Positions 1 to 5,400 of a stretch of 12,821 nt of DNA are shown in pieces. Location: the NCBI GenBank assembly GCA_964463865.1, contig CAYXDX010000046.1:1-12821 (forward strand), given 5' to 3'. Position 1 is the stretch's first letter. Each line of letters opens with the position of its first letter. Both the position numbers and the translations under genes were made by a program. This stretch comes from Ferroglobus sp964463865 (GTDB taxonomy: Archaea > Halobacteriota > Archaeoglobi > Archaeoglobales > Archaeoglobaceae). Under the pieces are notes generated by a model. It was not told the origin of the DNA. It worked only from the letters and a program-made list of their open reading frames with translations, and did not search any database.

Positions 1-194
1 TGTTTACAGATATAAACTTTTTCTCGGCTATTTTTCTCATGCTCGGGATCGATAGAGGTGTTCGGGCATATAGCTTGAACAGCGAAGAAAAGCTGAGAGA
101 GTGGTTCGAGTCGCTCCCCGAGGTCGCTAAGACCAGAGAACCGTCGGAAATACTGGCGATAGTTTTCGTCGTAGAGGTTTTTCGTGAGCGGTGA
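1..194 (+). CDS. C-terminal end of an unknown protein (5' partial)
   Basis: The reading frame that begins at base 3 is open from the window edge to the TGA at 192-194 and encodes about 63 residues ending VVEVFRER. An ATG exists at 39, but no Shine-Dalgarno sequence precedes it and the frame is open before it, so the true start is probably outside the window. The visible part is a hydrophobic stretch (about the first 15 residues) followed by a charged helical region and a second hydrophobic stretch near the end. I recognise no family. The next gene starts 6 bases after the stop and its ribosome site (GGTGA, 190-194) overlaps the end of this one, so the two are probably co-transcribed. Confidence 0.5.
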   Translation, partial: FTDINFFSAIFLMLGIDRGVRAYSLNSEEKLREWFESLPEVAKTREPSEILAIVFVVEVFRER

Positions 195-200
195 GCGACC

Positions 201-536
201 GTGCTGGTAGAAGTCGTTCACGACGTGGACGAGTTCCTAAGCAAAATAGATCCGAGTGGCGACTTGCACTACGAGTTGAGAACCGCCATTCACAGGGGAG
301 AAGTTGCCGTCGTCGAGTTGTTCCTGTACGGAATAGGGAAGAGTTCCGCTATTGTAAAGTGCTCCGTCGTCGAGTTGGCGAGGTGGAGCGACGAAAAAGT
401 CGTTGTTTTCGGTAACTCGAACACCTTCGAAAACCTAAAGGCGTGGATTCGGAAGAAGGAACGCGAGTTCAGAAACTTAGCAGAAAGTCTGGGAGCGACT
501 CCCGGGAGGTACGAAATCGTTAGGTTGAACGGTTGA
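201..536 (+). CDS. Hypothetical protein, 111 aa
   Basis: GTG start at 201 preceded by a GGTGAG ribosome site (190-195) at suitable spacing. The protein begins MLVEVVHDVDEF and ends with a lysine/arginine/glutamate-rich helix (about residues 75-97) followed by a short GATPGRYEIV tail. It has no signal peptide, no membrane segment and no zinc-type cysteine pairs. The composition suggests a small soluble alpha/beta protein. I do not recognise the family. It follows a partial gene by 6 bases and is followed by a 162-base non-coding gap, so it probably ends its transcription unit. Purine-rich coding strand and good ribosome site support it being real; the minus-strand frame over the same bases looks like a shadow. 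Confidence 0.6.
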   Translation: MLVEVVHDVDEFLSKIDPSGDLHYELRTAIHRGEVAVVELFLYGIGKSSAIVKCSVVELARWSDEKVVVFGNSNTFENLKAWIRKKEREFRNLAESLGATPGRYEIVRLNG

Positions 537-602
537 CTAAGAAAGTAAGGTGAGGCGAAGAAGCCGTGACTATAGCGGACGTATGTAGTGTTCAGAGCAA
601 TA

Positions 603-682
603 AAAGAGAGTGCAAAAGGAGTAAAGAAAAAAGTACTCTCTTTGTCACTCTCTTTCAAACTCTATTCTTTACTCTCTTAAAA
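603..682. repeat. Four 12-bp tandem repeats plus an inverted copy
   Basis: Starting at 635, 647, 659 and 671 the sequence repeats with an exact 12-base period: each unit begins ACTCTCTT (third copy ACTCTATT) followed by four variable bases. An inverted copy, AAAGAGAGTG at 603-612, is a perfect 10-base complement of CACTCTCTTT at 646-655. The array sits in the 162-base gap just before the gene at 699, and one more ACTCTCTTT occurs at 3307 before the ArdC-like gene. The 12-base phasing resembles operators or replication iterons bound by a repeated-site protein. A pyrimidine-rich termination region for the upstream gene is an alternative. Confidence 0.6.
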
Positions 683-698
683 TCTCGGAAAGGTCGAC

Positions 699-1301
699 AT
701 GTCAAAAAATGAGCGAAAAACGATAGGTTCGTGCGAAAAGTCCGATTCAGAAGCTTTTTCCGTAGAGTCGATTCTCGAGGACTTCTCCTTCTGGTTCCCG
801 AGAGCGAGAGAGTACGGATTCTCGGCGAACGAGCTCTACGAAACTGCAGAGAAAGCTATAGCGGTTTCAATTCCCATACCACTCCTCGAGAACGGAAATT
901 ACAAGCTCTGGTCGTTTCACTTTTGCACGGTCGAAAGAATCTCCCCGAGAAAGCTCGAACTGGTAATTTCTGACCTGAGCGAAATGATCGACGCTAAACT
1001 CTCGTACCTCGTCCACTTCAGCCACTTTTACGTAATAGCCGATTACGTCACGAGAAAGATTCCTCCGAGGTGTTCGAGAAGGTCAGTTTACGTGATAAAG
1101 TCCTCTCACGTTTACAAGGTCTACGAAATAGTTTCCAAGGCAATTTTTAACTTCTCACGATCTTTCAGGAGGAACGTAAAGTACGGCGAGGGCCTAATTC
1201 ATCTCTGCGACGAACTCGAGGTTTTCGCCGAGAGGTTGCGAAACAGGGCGGAGGAGTTGAGGCCGCTAACTCGCTCGAAGAGAGAGTTCGCGGAGAGGTG
1301 A
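699..1301 (+). CDS. Hypothetical protein, 200 aa
   Basis: ATG start at 699 with an AAAGGT ribosome site about 5 bases upstream. The protein has a polar N-terminus (about 20 residues), then a largely helical body with aromatic-rich segments (FSFWFPRAREYGF near residue 30; LSYLVHFSHFYVIADYV near 100-117), and a strongly basic, helical C-terminus ending in an arginine/glutamate-rich tail. The segment at 100-117 is hydrophobic but contains histidines and is not a clear membrane helix. Four cysteines are scattered and form no zinc motif. I do not recognise the family. It heads an operon-like run: the next gene begins 4 bases after its stop. The 12-bp repeat array lies immediately upstream and may control it. 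Confidence 0.6.
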   Translation: MSKNERKTIGSCEKSDSEAFSVESILEDFSFWFPRAREYGFSANELYETAEKAIAVSIPIPLLENGNYKLWSFHFCTVERISPRKLELVISDLSEMIDAKLSYLVHFSHFYVIADYVTRKIPPRCSRRSVYVIKSSHVYKVYEIVSKAIFNFSRSFRRNVKYGEGLIHLCDELEVFAERLRNRAEELRPLTRSKREFAER

Positions 1302-1305
1302 CGAG

Positions 1306-2133
1306 GTGAGGTGGATCACCCACGTTGCGGTCTCCTTTCTCATGATAAAGGTCTTCGAAATAACTTTGCTGGTGGACTTGTCGTCTTCAAACCTCTTCTG
1401 GGTAGTTATGCCGCTGTACTCCGTAATAGCGGATTTCGACAGTTTAGTCGGAATAAAGCACAGGACGTTCACCCACGCTATTTACTCTCCGATAGTGGCC
1501 TCGCTTCCGTTACTCGCTTTCGGAGACTTGTTTTTTGTGGCGATCGTCTCGTACTCTTCTCACCTCTTCGCCGACTTGATGACGACTCGCGGTGTCCCAC
1601 TACTCTACCCGTTCAAAGAGACGAGCTTCAACTTCTTGCCTCCAGCGTGGAGAGTCAAAACTGGGTCGAACGCCGAGGTCGTTTTCTTGTTGGCGGTGGT
1701 TCTCCTAACCGCTTCGTTCAGCTTAGCAGAGTCGACGAAGGAAGTGGACAAAATTTTCAGTTATAGGAGAAGTGCCGACGTGTGGGTGGACGTCTCATTT
1801 TACGAGAACGGCGTTTTGAAGAGCTACGAAAACGATAAAGTCGTCTGGGACGACGGTAAATCGAAATTCGGAATAGTACACAACGGCAAACTGAAAATAG
1901 TGAGCAAAGACCAAATAAAAGAGTTGAAGATCAAAAGGGTCGAGGAGGTGGAAAGGAAGGAGAAGTTACTCAAAGTTTCCGTAAAGTCGCTTAGGTTCAT
2001 CGACGAGTTGGTCGTGGCGTACAGAATTAATTTTGAGTGGGTAGACTTCTTAGGGACTGGCAAGGACCTATTCTATTCGCTCTACGACGGATCCAACGCC
2101 AACGAAAAAGTTTGGATCAGAATCGTGGAATGA
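1306..2133 (+). CDS. YdjM-family membrane-bound metal-dependent hydrolase
   Basis: GTG start at 1306 behind GGTGA (1297-1301), 4 bases after the preceding stop. The N-terminal ~140 residues match the YdjM / DUF457 family (membrane-bound predicted metal-dependent hydrolases, phospholipase-C-like fold): THVAVSF near residue 5, DFDS at 43-46, HRTFTH at 52-57, SHLFAD at 85-90 and TTRG at 93-96 supply the conserved histidines and aspartates expected to bind metal. Hydrophobic segments near 9-26, 30-42, 60-84 and 123-141 fit a multi-pass membrane protein. Residues about 142-275 form an extra, soluble, lysine/glutamate-rich beta-type domain of unknown role. The substrate is unknown for this family. 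It overlaps the next gene by 4 bases (ATGA), suggesting coupled translation with the membrane-anchored winged-helix protein. Confidence 0.8.
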   Translation: MRWITHVAVSFLMIKVFEITLLVDLSSSNLFWVVMPLYSVIADFDSLVGIKHRTFTHAIYSPIVASLPLLAFGDLFFVAIVSYSSHLFADLMTTRGVPLLYPFKETSFNFLPPAWRVKTGSNAEVVFLLAVVLLTASFSLAESTKEVDKIFSYRRSADVWVDVSFYENGVLKSYENDKVVWDDGKSKFGIVHNGKLKIVSKDQIKELKIKRVEEVERKEKLLKVSVKSLRFIDELVVAYRINFEWVDFLGTGKDLFYSLYDGSNANEKVWIRIVE

Positions 2134-2915
2134 ACGAGAAAGACCTCGCGATATTAAGAGAGTTCAAAACGGAGAGAAAGCCGTCCGAAGTTTACGCATC
2201 CAAGGATTGGAATTTTTCGAGAGCAACTTTCTACAGGAGGCTCGAAAAGTTAAAGGATAAAGGTTTGATCGACTGGAAAACCGGAAGAGCTAAGCTTACG
2301 AATAGAGGTTTGCAAATTCTAAAGCTCTTCGATTCGGACGAGAACTTGAAAGTCGAAAAAAGCGAGGAGCTTACGGGCAAGTTTTGTATTACTGGATCGA
2401 CGAGTCTGAAAAAACTCTCGTACGAGCACGGCTTCCTCTACATAACGTACCCGGCCACTTCTTACATCCTTAAGACGATCCTCCTTTACGCGGGGATAAA
2501 GGCGAAGGGTCTCTCAACGAACGCCGAGAAGTTCAAAGCTATTGTCAATTCAGACGTGAAAGTTTCTCTCGCGATAGACAACTTCGAAAATGCGACGAAA
2601 CAGTCGATAGTTTTCTTGAGAGAGTTGATATACGCTGGAAAGATCGAAAAACTCTACGTAGGAGTGAAAGATGAGAGGAAGGCTCTGAGGAACTCCAAAC
2701 TTCTCGAATTCTTTCAAGAGTTCGAGTTCGAAAACGCTAAAGGACTAAAGTTAGATTCTGACGAAATCACGCTGTTTCCCCTCCTCCTCGTAATTCTGAT
2801 AGCATTTGGAATAACGGTCGCATACAGACTCGGCGTCGAGCACGCTCCAGTTTACGCGTTTTTCATCCTCATTTATTTCCTGAGGAGCAGTTTGTTCAGA
2901 GAGATAAGGAAGTGA
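2130..2915 (+). CDS. Winged-helix protein with C-terminal membrane anchor, 261 aa
   Basis: I place the start at the ATG at 2130, which overlaps the previous stop as ATGA; a longer in-frame version would run far into the hydrolase gene and is unlikely. Residues about 5-65 look like a winged helix-turn-helix: an initial helix, SRATFYRRLEKLKDKGLI as recognition helix region, then a short wing and TNRGLQIL. The middle (about 70-205) is alpha/beta with a repeated Ile/Leu/Lys pattern and no recognised motif. Two hydrophobic helices follow, about 213-233 and 239-252, with a short basic tail, consistent with a membrane hairpin. A DNA-binding head tethered to the membrane next to a membrane hydrolase suggests a joint function, possibly sensing or DNA localisation. 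The exact family is not recognised. Confidence 0.7.
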   Translation: MNEKDLAILREFKTERKPSEVYASKDWNFSRATFYRRLEKLKDKGLIDWKTGRAKLTNRGLQILKLFDSDENLKVEKSEELTGKFCITGSTSLKKLSYEHGFLYITYPATSYILKTILLYAGIKAKGLSTNAEKFKAIVNSDVKVSLAIDNFENATKQSIVFLRELIYAGKIEKLYVGVKDERKALRNSKLLEFFQEFEFENAKGLKLDSDEITLFPLLLVILIAFGITVAYRLGVEHAPVYAFFILIYFLRSSLFREIRK

Positions 2916-2916
2916 A

Positions 2917-2945
2917 CCTCCCGCCAAGTGAAGCGAAGCGGGAGG
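2917..2945 (+). promoter_or_regulatory. Hairpin that buries the ribosome binding site of the next gene
   Basis: CCTCCCGC (2917-2924) and GCGGGAGG (2938-2945) are perfect 8-base inverted repeats with a 13-base loop. The right arm contains the first half of GGAGGTGAT (2941-2949), a strong archaeal Shine-Dalgarno sequence placed 4 bases before GTG 2954. Folding of the mRNA would hide it. The hairpin begins 2 bases after the upstream stop codon, so a ribosome finishing that gene would open it, giving translational coupling. A small palindromic interspersed element inserted at the gene junction is the alternative. Confidence 0.6.
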
Positions 2946-2953
2946 TGATACGA

Positions 2954-3307
2954 GTGGTTTCGATAGAAATTTTGCACGCTTTGGTGAGAGTTTCATGCGA
3001 GTGCGAGGACGTGAAGCTATGCGAAGTCTTTGACTTGCTTTTCGAAGTCTTCGGACAAGACTTTACTTCAGAAGTCGTGATATTTGAAGCGGACGAACCA
3101 ATTCTTGCTATTCCGAGCGTTGGCTTCGAAGAAGGCTTAATAATCGACTTTTTAGTTTGCGCCAAACACGTGGAAAAGTTCGTGGAGTACTTGGAACCGA
3201 AAGTTCGAAAACTCGAAGAGCTACTAAAGAAGAGCGGTAAAGGTCAAATCGCCGAAATAAAGACGTTCGAGAGCTTACTGAAAAAGACGGAGCGAAGGCG
3301 CATCTAA
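2954..3307 (+). CDS. Hypothetical acidic protein with basic tail, 117 aa
   Basis: I choose GTG 2954 because GGAGGTGAT lies at 2941-2949 at ideal spacing. An alternative GTG at 2912 overlaps the previous stop (GTGA) and would add 14 residues encoded by the hairpin, which looks like non-coding sequence. The protein starts MVSIEILHALVRV, has a cluster of acidic residues and three cysteines (CECEDVKLC, residues about 15-23), a mainly hydrophobic alpha/beta core, and a lysine-rich helical tail from about residue 75 that could be a coiled coil or nucleic-acid contact. No family recognised. It lies between the winged-helix gene and the ArdC-like gene, with 22 bases before the latter. Confidence 0.6.
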   Translation: MVSIEILHALVRVSCECEDVKLCEVFDLLFEVFGQDFTSEVVIFEADEPILAIPSVGFEEGLIIDFLVCAKHVEKFVEYLEPKVRKLEELLKKSGKGQIAEIKTFESLLKKTERRRI

Positions 3308-3329
3308 CTCTCTTTTTGGAGTGGTCGAA

Positions 3330-4151
3330 ATGGACGAAAAGAGAAGGAGGCGCATTAGAGAGGCGATGGAGACCGTGCTCAAGGCTTTCGAAAGCGATCC
3401 AGAAAAAGTGGCTTTAGCCGTGTTCAGAGGTAGAGGAAAACCGTCGGACAACTGGAGCTTCTTCAACCGCCTAATAATGTTCATGAACGACACGAACGAC
3501 GCGAGAGGTTTCCGGCAGTGGGAAAAAGTCGGCAGGAGGGTGAAGAAAGGCGCTAAAGCCTTTTACATTCTCGCTCCTATCAAGAAGACGGTTCCAGTCG
3601 TAGTCAAGAGAGAAGAGGTCGTAGAGGGAGGGGTCGTCGAAGTAGAAGAAACGATATTCGTGGACAAGCTCGTGAGTTTTAAGCCCGTTCCCGTGTTTAG
3701 GTACGAGGACACCGAGGGTGATCCACTACCAGAAGACGAATTCGATTTCGAGGTGCCGTGCGAATTCAAGTCGATCGTCGAAGAGTTGGGTTTAAACGTG
3801 AAGACCGAATCTTTTAAGAACTTTTACGGGTCCTACAGCCCTAAAACCAGGACTATTCGTCTCGCTTCGCCCGAGCTTATAGTTTTTCTGCACGAGCTTT
3901 GCCATGCTGTTGACGACGAACTACACGGCTTGACGCCTAAGCAGGACCCGTTGCAGGAGGTCGTCGCTGAATTTTCTGCTGCGGTCATAGCGACGCTTTT
4001 AGGCTATAAAGTCCCCGTCGGCAACGTCAAAGAATACGTCGAACACTACAGCTTCACAGAGCTCTTCAAAGCTTTTTCGAGAGTCGAAAGGGTCGTGAGC
4101 TTCGTAATCGAGAGAACCAAAACCTCGAATTGCCGTCAACCCAGCACGTGA
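3330..4151 (+). CDS. ArdC-like antirestriction protein with zincin metallopeptidase domain
   Basis: Two domains are visible. Residues about 8-120 match the ArdC N-terminal (DUF1738-type) single-stranded-DNA-binding domain, with the characteristic NWSFFNRLIM, ARGFRQWEKVGRRVKKGAKA and FYILAP segments. Residues about 145-262 form a zincin: HELCH at 188-192 is the HExxH zinc/catalytic motif, and VVAEFSAA (E214) gives the probable third zinc ligand. ArdC proteins of conjugative plasmids protect incoming DNA from restriction; related proteases occur in many mobile elements. The start at ATG 3330 is chosen because GGAG (3318-3321) sits 8 bases upstream; the in-frame GTG at 3321 would abut that site. 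The protein is 273 aa, close to usual ArdC length (about 300). It supports the left-hand region being a mobile element. Actual antirestriction activity is inferred. Confidence 0.85.
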   Translation: MDEKRRRRIREAMETVLKAFESDPEKVALAVFRGRGKPSDNWSFFNRLIMFMNDTNDARGFRQWEKVGRRVKKGAKAFYILAPIKKTVPVVVKREEVVEGGVVEVEETIFVDKLVSFKPVPVFRYEDTEGDPLPEDEFDFEVPCEFKSIVEELGLNVKTESFKNFYGSYSPKTRTIRLASPELIVFLHELCHAVDDELHGLTPKQDPLQEVVAEFSAAVIATLLGYKVPVGNVKEYVEHYSFTELFKAFSRVERVVSFVIERTKTSNCRQPST

Positions 4152-4152
4152 A

Positions 4153-4177
4153 CTTTTCTACTTCTTCCTTTTTTATT
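4153..4177 (+). terminator. T-rich archaeal-type terminator after the ArdC-like gene
   Basis: Immediately after the stop at 4151 the plus strand carries successive T tracts, including TTTT at 4154-4157 and TTTTTT at 4169-4174. Archaeal RNA polymerase terminates at such T tracts without needing a hairpin. It marks the likely end of the 699-4151 operon, before a new transcription unit at 4267. Confidence 0.5.
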
Positions 4178-4199
4178 GGCGATCTTCTCTCCTCGACGT

Positions 4200-4242
4200 G
4201 TTAATATCTCGTTTTTCCAGTCTCGTTCCCCAACGACGAGAC
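4200..4242 (+). promoter_or_regulatory. Possible promoter and 7-bp inverted repeat before the zinc-ribbon gene
   Basis: GTTAATATC (4200-4208) is the only TATA-like stretch in the 115-base gap and sits about 60 bases before GTG 4267, leaving room for a transcript start near 4230. Just downstream, GTCTCGT (4220-4226) and ACGAGAC (4236-4242) form a perfect 7-base inverted repeat around a 9-base centre, overlapping the predicted start point, where a repressor could bind. The ribosome site is GAGGTGAT (4256-4263). The promoter call is a reading by eye and is weak. Confidence 0.35.
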
Positions 4243-4266
4243 GTTTTCGAAAAAGAGGTGATTTAA

Positions 4267-4404
4267 GTGGGGTTCGTAGTGTGTGAAGTTTGTGGAAACG
4301 TCGGTTGCTTCGAAATTCTCGAAGCGGAGTACTCGGAGAGGAGAGCCGTTGAAAAAATGCAGTGTTGCAAGTGCGGAGCCGTCGTCGTAGTCGAGCTGTG
4401 GTGA
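4267..4404 (+). CDS. Small zinc-ribbon protein, 45 aa
   Basis: GTG start at 4267 behind GAGGTGAT (4256-4263). The 45-residue product has two cysteine knuckles: CEVCGNVGC at residues 6-14 and CCKCG at 33-37, separated by an 18-residue charged segment. This CxxCG...CxxCG-like layout is a classic zinc ribbon, used for nucleic-acid or protein contacts. It ends with a hydrophobic VVVVELW. Being short, it is easily missed, but the paired cysteines, strong ribosome site and tight link to the next gene make it convincing. The stop (4402-4404) overlaps GGTGA, the ribosome site for the SWIM gene at 4410, so both are likely expressed together. Confidence 0.75.
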   Translation: MGFVVCEVCGNVGCFEILEAEYSERRAVEKMQCCKCGAVVVVELW

Positions 4405-4409
4405 GAAAG

Positions 4410-4694
4410 ATGGAGAAGAAGTTCAAAATGATCGTGACGAGAATAAGTAACGCAGAATTCAGCGTCCTCAGTCTGGACTCGACTTCGGGGAAACCGAAGC
4501 AATACGCGGTGAAGTGGAACGGATACAGGTGGATTTGTTCTTGTCCCGACTTCGCAAGGCACGTTGAAGAGATCGACTACGTTTGCAAGCACGTAGAAGC
4601 GATGTTCAAGGCCGTGAGACTCGTTATGGGGACGGAGATTGAGATAGTCAGGAACTACAACGGAAAAAGCAAAGCTTCGCGACAATCGGTTTAA
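4410..4694 (+). CDS. SWIM zinc-finger protein, 94 aa
   Basis: The start is set at ATG 4410, 5 bases after GGTGA (4400-4404); GTG 4401, overlapping the previous stop, is a possible alternative adding three residues. The protein carries a SWIM zinc finger: the CxCx(n)CxH pattern is met by CSC at about residues 44-46 and CKH at about 60-62, preceded by the usual beta-strand YAVKWNGYRWICSC. SWIM domains bind DNA or mediate protein contacts and are common as stand-alone small proteins in archaea and their mobile elements. The C-terminal third is basic and probably flexible. The gene forms a two-gene unit with the zinc ribbon at 4267. A T6 tract at 4726-4731 may end the transcript. The specific role is unknown. 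Confidence 0.85.
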   Translation: MEKKFKMIVTRISNAEFSVLSLDSTSGKPKQYAVKWNGYRWICSCPDFARHVEEIDYVCKHVEAMFKAVRLVMGTEIEIVRNYNGKSKASRQSV

Positions 4695-5022
4695 CCCCAT
4701 AACTCGACACTCTCCACACACTCAATTTTTTCTGTGCTCCTCGCCTCCTCAACACCGCTCCGCTCACTCGCTCGCTCGCCTTTAGCGTCCCGGCATATTG
4801 GCTTTTCGCCCCTCCGCTTCGCTACGGGGACGCTCGTCGGAGTCGCAAAGAAAGACGACCATCCCGCAGGGCACGTCCCCCACCCACCGCCCGTTATTCT
4901 GCGACTCCTCCTCGCTCGAAAAGCACATAAGCCGGGCACGCTCGCTCGTTCGCTCCGCTTTCAGGCACTTTCCTCGGCGACCACCTCCTTCAAAAACCTC
5001 AAACAAAAAGGAGGTGGTGTTA
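4695..5022. other. Non-coding GC-rich, C-skewed region
   Basis: No convincing gene lies here on either strand. Counting 4741-4980 by hand gives 153 G+C of 240 (about 64 percent), far above the genes around it, with 99 C against 54 G on the plus strand. Motifs recur: CGCTCGCTCG at 4769-4778 and 4939-4948, both with CGCTCCGCT-like neighbours. In a moderate-GC thermophile such an island can mark a structured RNA, here more probably transcribed from the minus strand, which would be purine-rich. A decayed gene or mobile-element scar is equally possible. The first 40 bases include a T6 tract (4726-4731) likely ending the SWIM transcript. Confidence 0.4.
4980..5018 (+). promoter_or_regulatory. Hairpin that buries the ribosome binding site of the gene at 5023
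   Basis: CCACCTCCTT (4981-4990) is a perfect 10-base complement of AAGGAGGTGG (5008-5017), extended to 11 pairs by A4980/T5018, with a 17-base A-rich loop. The right arm is the Shine-Dalgarno sequence GGAGGTGGT, 4-5 bases before GTG 5023. When folded it would block ribosome entry entirely. This is the second such arrangement in the cluster (compare 2917-2945), and here no upstream translated gene could open it, so a temperature, protein or RNA signal would be needed. Confidence 0.6.
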
Positions 5023-5400
5023 GTGCTCGGTAGCGTCGAGTTCTCCGTCGAATACATACGCCTATACAACCTGCTGAGCAGGTGTAGAAGTTGCAGATCT
5101 CACAGAAAGCTTTCGCGAGCCGGAGTCAGGAAGGAGATAAGGATAGTCGAGAGGAACGGCAGGGTGATCGCCGTGATCAGGAAGTATCGCGTCGGGGAAG
5201 CTAAGCCCTGCATCTCTGCCTGCAAACGCTTCACACCAGAGGAAAAGCAGATGTTCGACGTGCTCAGGTTCGAAGAGCTGAAAGACGCTTACGAACCTTC
5301 GCAGATAGACTACGGCGAAGACAATCAGAGAGAGAACGCTTGTGTTGTGGTCGACGAAGAAGGGGTTTGGGTTAAAGTCGTTTTGTCGAGTCTCGTTTAA
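5023..5400 (+). CDS. Hypothetical protein with two cysteine pairs, 125 aa
   Basis: GTG start at 5023 is chosen for the strong AAGGAGGTGG site at 5008-5017; the frame is open further upstream, but only through the GC-rich non-coding stretch. The 125-residue protein has a basic, cysteine-bearing N-terminal half (CRSCRSH near residues 20-26, then a strand pair IRIVERNGRVIAVIRKY, then CISAC near 62-66) and an acidic C-terminal half ending in WVKVVLSSLV. The two cysteine pairs could bind zinc. I do not recognise a family. It is the last plus-strand gene: its TAA (5398-5400) overlaps the end of the convergent helicase gene, and a T-rich hairpin follows. Confidence 0.6.
   Translation: MLGSVEFSVEYIRLYNLLSRCRSCRSHRKLSRAGVRKEIRIVERNGRVIAVIRKYRVGEAKPCISACKRFTPEEKQMFDVLRFEELKDAYEPSQIDYGEDNQRENACVVVDEEGVWVKVVLSSLV

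Noticed and set aside
290..658. Minus-strand 122-aa open frame
   Set aside because: It lies opposite the 201-536 gene and the repeat array; phenylalanine/serine-rich composition is what the reverse of a purine-rich coding strand gives.
603..682. CRISPR array
   Set aside because: The 12-base period with 4-base variable ends is far too short for repeats and spacers, and no cas gene is present.
2037..2129. Longer N-terminus for the winged-helix protein
   Set aside because: It would overlap the hydrolase gene by almost 100 bases, while ATG 2130 gives a standard ATGA overlap right at the winged-helix domain.
4691..5069. Two overlapping minus-strand open frames in the GC-rich gap
   Set aside because: Their products are low-complexity Arg/Ser/Glu strings typical of frames opened by GC-rich repeats, and neither has a convincing ribosome site. 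They remain possible only if homologues are found.
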